Made by a program: the position numbers and the translations under genes. Shown in pieces: positions 38,573-45,997 of a DNA stretch of 64,000 bases (the stretch's first letter is position 1; each line of letters begins with the position of its first letter). This DNA comes from Acidiphilium sp. (GTDB lineage: Bacteria > Pseudomonadota > Alphaproteobacteria > Acetobacterales > Acetobacteraceae), in the NCBI GenBank assembly GCA_028688905.1, contig JAQTXH010000004.1:73636-137635 (forward strand), written 5' to 3'. The notes under the pieces are model-generated. The model searched no databases. It was not told the DNA's origin and saw only the letters and a list, made by a program, of their open reading frames with translations.

Positions 38573-39034
38573 TTACGATGTTTGGTGCGGCACCGATACG
38601 GCAAGGCCGAGGCGCGCCCACTCGATGACCGGGCAGCGATCCATCACAACCGCGATACCGGCTTCGCGGGCAAGGGCGGCGGCGTGCGGGTTGATCACAC
38701 CCAACTGCATCCAGATGGTTTTCGCTCCGAGGCGAATGGCATCCTGCACGGCAGGTAAAACCTTGTCGGAGGCGCGGAACAGATCGACCATGTCGAGCGG
38801 CACAGCCTGATCGCGCACAACGTCGTCGAGGGTTGCGGCAACGATCTGACCATGAATGCGCCGTCCGGCGAGACCGGGATTGACCGGGGTGACATCGTAA
38901 CCGCGCCTGAGCAAAGCGTGCAAAACCTCGTTCGACGGCCGCGCCGGCTTGGCCGAGGCTCCCACCAGGGCGATGCGTCGGGTGGTGGTGAGGATGGCGC
39001 GGATGGTGTCGTCATCAAGGCCGTCTATTGTCAT
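38573..39034 (-). CDS. CoA-binding domain protein (YccU family)
   Basis: The 153-residue single-domain Rossmann protein has RRIALVGASAKPARPSNEVL (nucleotide/CoA loop), YDVTPVNPGLAGRRIHG, VDLFRASDKVLPAVQDAI, TIWMQLGVINPHAAALAREAG and VMDRCPVIEWARL. This is the YccU-type CoA-binding protein, of unknown exact role. The final MDRCPxIE motif with its conserved Cys is intact. AGAGGG about 5 bases before the ATG supports the start. It lies 36 bases before the Band-7 gene on the same strand, likely cotranscribed. Confidence 0.92.
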   Translation of the reverse strand: MTIDGLDDDTIRAILTTTRRIALVGASAKPARPSNEVLHALLRRGYDVTPVNPGLAGRRIHGQIVAATLDDVVRDQAVPLDMVDLFRASDKVLPAVQDAIRLGAKTIWMQLGVINPHAAALAREAGIAVVMDRCPVIEWARLGLAVSVPHQTS

Positions 39035-39080
39035 GTTACCCTCTGGTCGGTGATCTGCCGCTCCTGTAAGCCTGCCGCCG

Positions 39081-40709
39081 ATGCGCTCGGCAAGACCTTA
39101 TCTCATATTCATTTTTGGCCTGATTACTCTTGCCGCCTGGTACTGGCCGAACCGGCCGCAGGCCGGCGGCGTGACCATGCCGGATGCGCGGTTCCATTCG
39201 GTATCCTATGCGCCGTTCCGCGCGTGGCAGTCGCCGCTGACCAAGACGTTCCCGACCAAGGCGGAAGTCGCGCAGGATTTGAAGCTGATCGCGCAACACG
39301 CCGATGGGATTCGCACCTATTCGTCGATGGAGGGCGATTACGACATCGGCGCGCTGGCCAAACAAGCCGGGTTGAAGGTCTGGGTCGGGATCTGGCTCGG
39401 GTCGAACCCGGTCGATAACGCGCGTGAAATGGCGGCGGGGATCGCGCAGGCCAATGCGCATCCCCATACCGATACCCGCGTGGTGGTCGGCAACGAAGTG
39501 TTGCTGCGGCGGGATTTGTCGTCGGAGGACCTGATCAAGGACATCGACTACGTCAAGGCGCGGGTTGCCCAGCCGGTGGCCTATGCCGATGTCGCGAGTT
39601 TCTGGTTTCAGTTTCCGCAAGTGGCCAAGCATGTCGATATCGTGATGATCCATCTGCTGCCGTACTGGCAAAATCATCCGGTGAATGTGGACGCGGCGAT
39701 TGCGCGGATCGGGCGGACGATCGCTGAGACGGAGCGGAAATTTCCCGGCAAACGGATTTCGGTGGGCGAAACCGGCTGGCCAAGCCGGGGACGCTGGCGC
39801 GGCGACGCGGCCCCCTCACGAGTGAACGAGGCGGTGTTTCTGCGCAAATTCGTCGCCTTGGCCGATCGCGACCGGGTCGATTACAATCTGATCGAGGCAT
39901 TCGATCAGAACTGGAAATATCACGACGAGGGCATCGCCGGGGCGAACTGGGGTATTTGGAACGCGGCACGCCAGCCGAAATTTCCGCTGTCGGGTCCGGT
40001 GATCGAGAGGCCGCATTGGCCGCTCTATGCCGGGATGGCGGTTCTTCTGGCGGTGGGACTGGCGATTTTCAGCGGGGCTTACCGCTTCGGCACTGTGGCG
40101 CTGGCGTTCGGGTTGGGCAATGCCCTCGCCTATGCCGTGGCAATCACCTGGCATGTTTTATATGACGAGTCGCTGATCATCTGTGCCGTGGTAAACCTCC
40201 CGGCTCAGGCGGCGCTGGCGTGGTTTGCAATGCGGCGCGCGGTGAAGGGGAAGGCGCTTCCGGCAGCCTCCGGGGCGGAGACGATCTTGCTGCTGCGCGC
40301 CTCGATGTTCGGTCACGCGCGGCTGCGGGATTGGCGGGTGTCGCGGTTCGATCATTTGTGGTTTTTATTTGTGAGCGCCGCCGCGATCATCCAGGCGTTT
40401 CTGGTGTTCGACCCGCGTTACCGCGATGCGCCGTTCGCGGTTTTGGCGGTGCCGGTGGTGGTAGCACTCTGGCGGATCGCGGCATGGGATTTTCCGCCGG
40501 TGCAAAGCTGGCGCGACTGGCTGCCCAGCGCTGTGCTGGCATCGGGCGCGGTCGCGAGCGTGGTGATTTCGGGGTTGCTCAATACCGAGTTTCTGGTGTG
40601 GAATGGTCTGGCGTTGATCCTCGCGGCACCGTCACTGATCGGGTGGGGACGGACCCGGGCGATCCACCGCAGTGGACCACCGGAGACAGCTTCTGTCGAC
40701 GCCGGCTAG
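39081..40709 (+). CDS. GH17-family beta-glucosidase/transglycosylase-like membrane protein
   Basis: The 542-residue protein has an N-terminal membrane anchor, a glycoside-hydrolase-17 barrel (residues ~30-310) and about eight C-terminal helices. Catalytic residues are visible: acid/base Glu in VVVGNEVLLRR (~137) and nucleophile Glu in ISVGETGWPS (~229). Family members act on beta-1,3-glucans, and bacterial versions accompany NdvB-type cyclic beta-glucan synthases. The same barrel forms the N-terminus of the GH17-GT2 protein at 45998, so the two are paralogous modules and may work on one glucan. There is no GT domain here. Confidence 0.85.
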   Translation: MRSARPYLIFIFGLITLAAWYWPNRPQAGGVTMPDARFHSVSYAPFRAWQSPLTKTFPTKAEVAQDLKLIAQHADGIRTYSSMEGDYDIGALAKQAGLKVWVGIWLGSNPVDNAREMAAGIAQANAHPHTDTRVVVGNEVLLRRDLSSEDLIKDIDYVKARVAQPVAYADVASFWFQFPQVAKHVDIVMIHLLPYWQNHPVNVDAAIARIGRTIAETERKFPGKRISVGETGWPSRGRWRGDAAPSRVNEAVFLRKFVALADRDRVDYNLIEAFDQNWKYHDEGIAGANWGIWNAARQPKFPLSGPVIERPHWPLYAGMAVLLAVGLAIFSGAYRFGTVALAFGLGNALAYAVAITWHVLYDESLIICAVVNLPAQAALAWFAMRRAVKGKALPAASGAETILLLRASMFGHARLRDWRVSRFDHLWFLFVSAAAIIQAFLVFDPRYRDAPFAVLAVPVVVALWRIAAWDFPPVQSWRDWLPSAVLASGAVASVVISGLLNTEFLVWNGLALILAAPSLIGWGRTRAIHRSGPPETASVDAG

Positions 40710-40779
40710 GGAAAAAATGGTTTGATCGACGCCCAACCGTGCCGATGATACAAACTTCGCTCGATCAGGAAAGACAGCG

Positions 40780-41154
40780 ATGACTGAGATTATCCCCTAT
40801 ATATTCTATGATGACGTCCCGGCAGCGCTCGACTGGCTCGGTCGTGTCTTCGGCTTTACCGAGGAAATGCGACACGCGAAGCCCGGCGGGATGCATGCGC
40901 AAATGACGCTCGACGGCCAACGCATCATGATGGGGCAGAGCAGCAAGGACTGGCGAATGCAAAGTGCGCGCGAGACCGGGTCGGCGACCCAGGGCATTTT
41001 CGTCTACCTTGCGGATGTCGATGCGCACTACGACAGAGCGCGGCAAGCGGGCGCGGAAATCGTCCATCCGCCCCGCGATGAACCCTACGGACGCACCTAT
41101 ACGGTCCGCGACCTCGATTCGCATCCGTGGTTTTTCACCACGCCGCCGCGGTAG
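40780..41154 (+). CDS. VOC-family (glyoxalase/bleomycin-resistance-like) protein
   Basis: The 124-residue protein has two beta-alpha-beta-beta-beta modules. The first is MTEIIPYIFYDDVPAALDWLGRVFGF and HAQMTLDGQRIMMG; the second is GIFVYLADVDAHYDRARQAGAEIVHPPRD and YTVRDLDSHPWFFTTP. Metal-ligand positions (His of HAQM, Asp/His of DSHPW) appear present, but the reaction is not predictable. PhnB-like members of this size are common. AGGA about 10 bases upstream supports the start. Confidence 0.88.
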   Translation: MTEIIPYIFYDDVPAALDWLGRVFGFTEEMRHAKPGGMHAQMTLDGQRIMMGQSSKDWRMQSARETGSATQGIFVYLADVDAHYDRARQAGAEIVHPPRDEPYGRTYTVRDLDSHPWFFTTPPR

Positions 41155-41182
41155 CCATTGCAGCGAGTTTTCGGCCCGCCCC

Positions 41183-42499
41183 TCATCGCATTGCCAGATT
41201 TTCCTCGCGCGGCGCGATCAGGAAGCATGATTGGTGATGCCGCGCCAGCAAACTACAGGTGGCATGGGCGGCGGCTTCGTTCAGGCCGGCCAGTTGGGCG
41301 CGCCAGATGCGGTGGTGGCGGATCAGGACGCTGCTGACCCGGGCGGTGCCGATGCGACGTTCGCCGCGCACCATCAGGGCCTGATGTTTGGCGAGCGCGT
41401 AGGTATCATAGGCTCCGATTTGTGCGGTCCAGCCGGGGACCATGTCCTGGGTGACATGGCCGGAACGCATCACGATGTGGCGGATCGCCACGTGGTGCTG
41501 GCGTGCGGTGACCAGAACCCGGCGGGCGACGACATGGCGCGGCATGACCGGCACCGCCATCGCGGCATCGGCGGCGGGTACGATGCTGGGCAGCGCCTTG
41601 CGCATCGCGATGATCGGGTTGTTGCTGGCACCTTCATCCGCAAATCCCTGGTTCAGCAGGTTTGTCATGGTGCTGTAAGCGGTGCTCCAGGTGCGCGCAT
41701 GGAGTTCGACGCCGATCAGCATATGGCCGTCGCGCACCGCGGCGGTGACGAGATTGAACCGGGCGAGATTGGTGAAGCCGGTCTTCATGCCGATGGCACC
41801 GGGGTAGAGCTTCAGCATGCCATCGATATTCGGGATCGGGCGGCCTTCGAACATGAAGCTCGAAACCGAGAACAGATAGCGGTATTGCGGGTAGGTGAGC
41901 AGGATGTGGCGGGCGAGGATCGCCATATCGTAGGCGTCGGTTACCTGGCCGGGGTTGGGCAGACCGGAGGGATTGAAGAATGCGGTGTGCGTCATACCGA
42001 GGGCCTGCGCCCGTGCGGTCATCGCCGCCGCAACGCGGGAGATGCTGCCGTCGCCGAGATACTGGCCGAGTGCGGTTGCGGCATCGTTGGCGGAAAGTGT
42101 GGTCATGCCCAGCATCGCCTGGCGAACCGTGATGGTCTGGCCGGGAACCAGATTGAGTTTGACCGGCTGAACATCGGCTGCGGCGGCGGTGACGGGGATG
42201 GCGGTATCAGGTGAAAGCCGCCCGGTGCTCAGGGCGTGAAACGCGAGATCGAGCGTCATCAGCTTGGTCAGGCTGGCGGGGTAGCGTTCGGTATAGGGGT
42301 TGTTTTGCGACAGGATTTTGCCGGTGGTCGCGTCCATCACGATCCAGTCGGTGCCGGGCGAGACCGGTTGATACCCAATCGGCAACGCCCCGTAGGCGGG
42401 ATTGGCAGCACCCGCAGCAATGAAACCGGCCCCGAGCGCCAGGGCCACCGCCCGTTTGGCTTTCGACATCGCCCAGCGCCGCAACAGGTTCACCAGCAT
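41183..42499 (-). CDS. D-alanyl-D-alanine carboxypeptidase (S11) with C-terminal SPOR-like domain
   Basis: This low-molecular-weight PBP trims the terminal D-Ala of peptidoglycan stem peptides. The 438-residue protein has an N-terminal signal sequence (AVALALGAGFIAAGAANPAYG), then the S11 domain with SLTK (Ser76, Lys79), SAN in LSANDAATAL and KTG in GMKTGFTNLARFN. After a linker, residues ~350-438 resemble a SPOR domain (PGWTAQIGAYDTYALAKHQ ... RIWRAQLAGL), which would bind denuded septal peptidoglycan. GGGAG 6 bases upstream fixes the start at 42499; an in-frame ATG at 42532 is less likely. Confidence 0.93.
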   Translation of the reverse strand: MLVNLLRRWAMSKAKRAVALALGAGFIAAGAANPAYGALPIGYQPVSPGTDWIVMDATTGKILSQNNPYTERYPASLTKLMTLDLAFHALSTGRLSPDTAIPVTAAAADVQPVKLNLVPGQTITVRQAMLGMTTLSANDAATALGQYLGDGSISRVAAAMTARAQALGMTHTAFFNPSGLPNPGQVTDAYDMAILARHILLTYPQYRYLFSVSSFMFEGRPIPNIDGMLKLYPGAIGMKTGFTNLARFNLVTAAVRDGHMLIGVELHARTWSTAYSTMTNLLNQGFADEGASNNPIIAMRKALPSIVPAADAAMAVPVMPRHVVARRVLVTARQHHVAIRHIVMRSGHVTQDMVPGWTAQIGAYDTYALAKHQALMVRGERRIGTARVSSVLIRHHRIWRAQLAGLNEAAAHATCSLLARHHQSCFLIAPREENLAMR

Positions 42500-42585
42500 A
42501 TAAAACTCCCGTTCGTGAACAATCCCTGACAAATCCGATAGGATAAAACAGCGGGCTTTGTCCAGTCGAAACTAGAAGAATTAAT

Positions 42586-42602
42586 AAAAAACCCAATGGG
42601 TT
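42586..42602 (-). terminator. Small terminator-like hairpin, minus strand
   Basis: Read on the minus strand, AACCC pairs with GGGTT around ATT and is followed by a T-run. The stem is only 5 bp. It lies about 90 bases upstream of the carboxypeptidase start and could stop a leader transcript or be chance. Confidence 0.35.
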
Positions 42603-42640
42603 AAGGAATGGTGTTGCGATGACAAGAAGGTTTGAAACCA

Positions 42641-42674
42641 TGCTGATTACCCCCTTGAGGGCCAAAAATCAGCA
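42641..42674. other. Two-tier stem-loop in divergent dacA-like/phasin region
   Basis: TGCTGATT (42641-42648) pairs with AATCAGCA (42667-42674), and CCC pairs with GGG inside (42652-42661). The 433-bp gap here holds this hairpin, a palindromic operator and the phasin promoter, but no gene. Confidence 0.5.
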
Positions 42675-42694
42675 TAAATCAGTCGGTCATTTTA

Positions 42695-42709
42695 TTGTGC
42701 AGCGCACAA
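42695..42709. promoter_or_regulatory. Palindrome TTGTGC-N3-GCACAA, possible PhaR operator upstream of phasin
   Basis: A perfect dyad TTGTGC-AGC-GCACAA lies just before a TTGACA at 42717-42722. The TGC-N3-GCA core matches the type of site bound by the PHA-responsive repressor PhaR at phasin promoters (CTGC-N3-GCAG in Rhodobacter). A second, weaker CTGC-ATT-GCGG follows at about 42752. Assignment to PhaR is inference. Confidence 0.45.
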
Positions 42710-42716
42710 AAAATTG

Positions 42717-42745
42717 TTGACACCCGGCTTGCGACGGCATAAACG
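42717..42745 (+). promoter_or_regulatory. Candidate sigma-70 promoter for phasin gene
   Basis: TTGACA (42717-42722) is a perfect -35 box. At 17-bp spacing the -10 reads TAAACG (42740-42745), a weak match. GATAAT at 42746-42751 is a better hexamer but too far away. The candidate start would give a leader of about 180 bases. Confidence 0.35.
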
Positions 42746-42932
42746 GATAATGCTGCATTGCGGTAAGGGCGGACATTGACGATGACGCAGTGACGCCACG
42801 GTATTGGTGTAGCAAATGGAACCTAGCGAACAGGACTGAGCGGTTGGGATTGCACTTTGGCAAAGGACGCGCCGGCCCACTGATCCGTTTCGGGTTCGGC
42901 AAATGAGCAACCTAATCGAAAGGACACACAAA

Positions 42933-43487
42933 ATGAGCGGCAAGATCAAATCGACTGAGACAGTTCAGAAAGCCACAGGCGAGGCGCTGAACGAAACGGG
43001 CGAGATCAAGAACGAAATCAAGGCTGAGGTTACGGCAGGGTTCGAGAAGACCCTCGCGACAATGAAGGACGGCATGGAAAACGCGACGAAGGGTTTCGAG
43101 TCCCAGCAGGTTAAAATGAAAGAGGGTATGGCAAAGGCGATGAAGAAAACGGAAGAAATGGTGGCGTTCAGCCAGGGTAATATCGAAGCCTTCATGAAAG
43201 CCGGCCAGATTTTCGCGACCGGTATGCAGGGGCTTTCGAAGAATTTTATGAGCAGCACGCAATCGTCGGTCGAAGAGACCGTGGCGATGACCAAGGCGAT
43301 CGCTGGTGTCAAATCGATAAAAGAAGCGATCGATTTGCAGTCGGGCTTCGCGCGCTCGATGATGGAAAAAATGGTCGCCGAAAGTAGCAAGATGACGGAC
43401 GCTTCGATGAAGCTGACCGAACAGGCGATCGCGCCGCTTACGGCCCGCATGACGCTCGCCGTCGAAAAATTCGGTGCCGCCCTTTAA
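42933..43487 (+). CDS. Phasin-family polyhydroxyalkanoate granule protein
   Basis: The 184-residue, all-helical, Lys/Met/Ala-rich protein has no membrane segment. The phasin domain runs from about residue 60 (FSQGNIEAFMKAGQIFATGMQGLSKNFM) to 165 (LQSGFARSMMEKMVAESSKMTDASMKLTEQAIAPLTARM), as in Phasin_2 proteins that coat PHA granules. AAAGGA about 9 bases upstream supports the ATG at 42933; an upstream in-frame ATG at 42903 lacks one. Its presence implies the organism stores polyhydroxyalkanoate. Confidence 0.88.
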   Translation: MSGKIKSTETVQKATGEALNETGEIKNEIKAEVTAGFEKTLATMKDGMENATKGFESQQVKMKEGMAKAMKKTEEMVAFSQGNIEAFMKAGQIFATGMQGLSKNFMSSTQSSVEETVAMTKAIAGVKSIKEAIDLQSGFARSMMEKMVAESSKMTDASMKLTEQAIAPLTARMTLAVEKFGAAL

Positions 43488-43540
43488 TTGAGCGGTGATG
43501 GCACGGCGGCGTGGTCGGGCCAAGAGTTATGACTATTGAT

Positions 43541-43570
43541 GTGGGCGGGCCAGATTTGAGGCCCGCCCAC
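43541..43570 (+). terminator. Strong hairpin after phasin gene
   Basis: An 11-bp perfect GC-rich stem, GTGGGCGGGCC/GGCCCGCCCAC, closes an 8-base loop 53 bases after the phasin stop. The following sequence is GTTCGTTGCG with no T-run, so it may act as an RNA 3'-end stabiliser or a Rho-assisted stop. Confidence 0.6.
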
Positions 43571-43663
43571 GTTCGTTGCGTGGTCCGCCGCGGTTTTCGG
43601 TGGGCGACACGCGGCGAGCATAGGACGACGGCACCGGACATTGCGTTGGTGGGATAAAAGTTC

Positions 43664-43984
43664 ATGGATGATTTGCATCGCTGGAACGGCACCGGATCGG
43701 GTCTAGAGACCGGTATGCGGGTTACGCCGCTGCGGCCGCCATTGTACAAAGTGCTGATGCTGAACGACGATTACACGCCGACGGATTTTGTGGTTCATGC
43801 GCTGGAACGGTTTTTCGGCAAAAACCGCGACGAGGCGGCGCGGATCACGATGCAGATCCACCAGCGTGGCGTGGGGATGTGCGGCGTTTTCACCTACGAT
43901 ATCGCCGAAACCAAAATGACGCAGGTCATCGACCTGGCGCGGGACAACGAGCACCCGCTGCAATGCGCGATCGAACGCACATGA
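43664..43984 (+). CDS. clpS: ClpS adaptor protein for ClpAP
   Basis: ClpS delivers N-degron substrates to ClpAP. The 106-residue protein shows the core [24 protein letters not shown], with the NDDYTP binding-pocket motif, [23 protein letters not shown] and HPLQCAIE. The N-terminal ~25 residues are a flexible tail. clpA is not adjacent. The conserved Asn-Asp of the substrate pocket is intact. Confidence 0.95.
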   Translation: MDDLHRWNGTGSGLETGMRVTPLRPPLYKVLMLNDDYTPTDFVVHALERFFGKNRDEAARITMQIHQRGVGMCGVFTYDIAETKMTQVIDLARDNEHPLQCAIERT

Positions 43985-44148
43985 TCCCGTCGGGAGCGGG
44001 CGAATGGGAGTAGGCATGTGCTGTAGGCACTGGTCATCGGGTGTGAAATCACCTATAGACCCAATTACGGCGCTTTTCGGTCCGGGTTGCTGCGTGAATT
44101 GGTGCGTTTTTCGCATTCGACACCTCCCCACGTTGAAGAGTTTCCTGG

Positions 44149-44163
44149 CTCACACAGTGTGAG
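44149..44163. other. Palindrome in cold-shock gene leader
   Basis: CTCACAC and GTGTGAG pair around a single A about 32 bases before the cold-shock start. In a long leader (211 bp from clpS) this may be part of the temperature-responsive 5' structure typical of cspA, or an operator. Confidence 0.45.
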
Positions 44164-44195
44164 TCGCCGTTTGTTGGTTTAGTTGGAGAGTTGTT

Positions 44196-44402
44196 ATGTC
44201 GACAGGTACGGTTAAGTGGTTCAATGCGACCAAGGGCTACGGTTTCATTCAGCCTGACGATGGTTCGAAAGATGTGTTCGTACATATTTCGGCCGTCGAG
44301 CGCTCGGGCCTCGGCCGTCTGAACGAGGGCCAGAAGGTCCAATACGAAGTTCAGCGCGGCCAGCAGGGCAAGATGTCCGCTGAGAACCTCAAGGCCGCCT
44401 AA
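44196..44402 (+). CDS. Cold-shock domain protein (CspA family)
   Basis: The 68-residue single cold-shock domain has RNP1 KGYGFIQ and RNP2 VFVHIS motifs in [19 protein letters not shown] and [10 protein letters not shown]. It would bind single-stranded RNA/DNA as an antiterminator or RNA chaperone. Length is typical. GGAGAG lies about 8 bases before the ATG. An independent terminator follows. Confidence 0.97.
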   Translation: MSTGTVKWFNATKGYGFIQPDDGSKDVFVHISAVERSGLGRLNEGQKVQYEVQRGQQGKMSAENLKAA

Positions 44403-44418
44403 TCCGGTCCGAAGGTTG

Positions 44419-44453
44419 TTAAAAAGCGTCGCCTCGTGCGGCGCTTTTTTTTT
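44419..44453 (+). terminator. Rho-independent terminator after cold-shock gene
   Basis: AAAAAGCGTCGC pairs with GCGGCGCTTTTT (one G-T wobble) around CTCGT, and the T-run continues past the stem. It starts 17 bases after the cold-shock stop and is the clearest canonical terminator in the window. Confidence 0.88.
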
Positions 44454-44499
44454 GCCCGATGGCGGGCAGGACTGAAGGGCGAGTCCCGCTGAACAATCG

Positions 44500-45792
44500 T
44501 TACGGTACCGCCGTCGGATCGCGGCTGATCCTGACCCGTTCGACCCGCCGCCCGTTCATAGCCAGCACCTCGAACCGCCAGCCGCCGAAGGCGATGGCAT
44601 CGCCCTGGCGCGGCACCCGTTTGAGCAGGGCCAGCAAAAACCCACCCAAAGTATGATACGATCCCTGTGCCGGCAATTCATGCAGTTTCAGCCGATGGGC
44701 AATTTCATCGATCGGTTCCAGGCCATCAAGCTCGAATTGTTCCATCTGATCTCCGTTGGATTCAGGCCGGGCCGGCTCCTCATGGTCGCCGACGATCGCT
44801 TCCAGCAGATCGCCGACCGTCACCATGCCTTCGAAACTGCCGTATTCATCGAGCACGAAGGCAACACCAAGGGGGTCGGCCTTCAGCCGCTCCAGCGCAT
44901 CGAGCGCTGAAATCGCATCGGGTACCGCAAGCGGCTGGCGCAGTGACGTGGCGATGGAAATATCCTTGCCGTCGAGCATACGGTCCAGAATATCCTTGGC
45001 CTGCACAATGCCCACCACGTTGTCGATGCTGCGGTCGCATACCACGAAGCGCGAATGCGGGGCCGATTTCAGCGCGCTGATCACCTGCCCGCGCGGAGCT
45101 GTGCGATCGAGCCAGGCGATGTCCTGGCGCGGCGTCATGATCGCGCGAACCGGCTTGTCGGCGAGGCGCATCACCCGCTCCATCATGTCGCGCTCCTCGG
45201 TCTCCAACATGCCGGATTCGGTACCCTCGGCGAGAATGGCCTTGAGTTCCTCTTCGCTGATTGCCCGCAGGTGCGGGTCCGCCGGGCCGAACGCGCGCAG
45301 CACAAGGGTGGTTGTGGCGCGGAGCAGAATGACCAAAGGTGCTGTGGCCCGGGCGAACATGTCGATCGGCCAGGCCACCAGACAGGCAATGCGCTCGGCG
45401 TTGCGCAGGGCGAGGCGCTTGGGCACCAGTTCGCCGAACACCAGCGTCAGAAAGGTGACGATAATAACCGTGATCGCCAGCGCCAAAGTTCCCGCCGCCG
45501 GCGCGATCGGGGTAATCCGGCGCAGTACCGGCGTCAGCGCCCGGGCAAGTTGCGCGCCGCCAACCACGCCGGTCATTACCCCGATCGCGGTGATGCCGAT
45601 TTGCACGGTGGGAAGAAAACGATCGGGAGCTTCGGCCAACAGGCGGGCCCGTGCCGCACCCCGGAAATGTTTTTGCGCCAACAACGCGAGTGCGGCCCGG
45701 CGCGAGGACACGAGCGCCATTTCCGCGAGGGCAAACCCTGCATTCAGCAGAATTAGAAGCGTTAAAAGACCAATTTCGACAATGATTTGCAT
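44500..45792 (-). CDS. CNNM/CBS-domain transporter-like protein (HlyC/CorC family)
   Basis: The 430-residue protein has an N-terminal CNNM membrane domain (IGLLTLLILLNAGFALAEMALVSSRRAAL, then FLPTVQIGITAIGVMTGVVGGAQL and FLTLVFGELVPKRLAL), a CBS pair (~205-335: IMTPRQDIAWL, VVGIVQAKDIL, FVLDEYGSFEGMVTVGDLLEAIVG) and a CorC_HlyC C-terminal domain (GSYHTLGGFLLALLKRVPRQGD). Such proteins are linked to Mg2+ or Na+ handling; the hemolysin label is historical. The start is the ATG before the first helix; the frame is open back to 45999. Confidence 0.92.
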   Translation of the reverse strand: MQIIVEIGLLTLLILLNAGFALAEMALVSSRRAALALLAQKHFRGAARARLLAEAPDRFLPTVQIGITAIGVMTGVVGGAQLARALTPVLRRITPIAPAAGTLALAITVIIVTFLTLVFGELVPKRLALRNAERIACLVAWPIDMFARATAPLVILLRATTTLVLRAFGPADPHLRAISEEELKAILAEGTESGMLETEERDMMERVMRLADKPVRAIMTPRQDIAWLDRTAPRGQVISALKSAPHSRFVVCDRSIDNVVGIVQAKDILDRMLDGKDISIATSLRQPLAVPDAISALDALERLKADPLGVAFVLDEYGSFEGMVTVGDLLEAIVGDHEEPARPESNGDQMEQFELDGLEPIDEIAHRLKLHELPAQGSYHTLGGFLLALLKRVPRQGDAIAFGGWRFEVLAMNGRRVERVRISRDPTAVP

Positions 45793-45997
45793 AAAGACCT
45801 TGAAGTAAAACAATAAGCCGGCGAAACCTAACCCTATTCCGGCACGCTGCGACACGGGGTTGGTATAGCACGGCTGAGGTGCCAAAATCGTGGGCGCTGC
45901 CTTGGTTTGGCCATAAATCGGCCCGTACGATGCCGCACTGAACACACATCTGAGAGGTGACGCAGGATGTTTCTGCGACACAACGGGATGATGGTTC

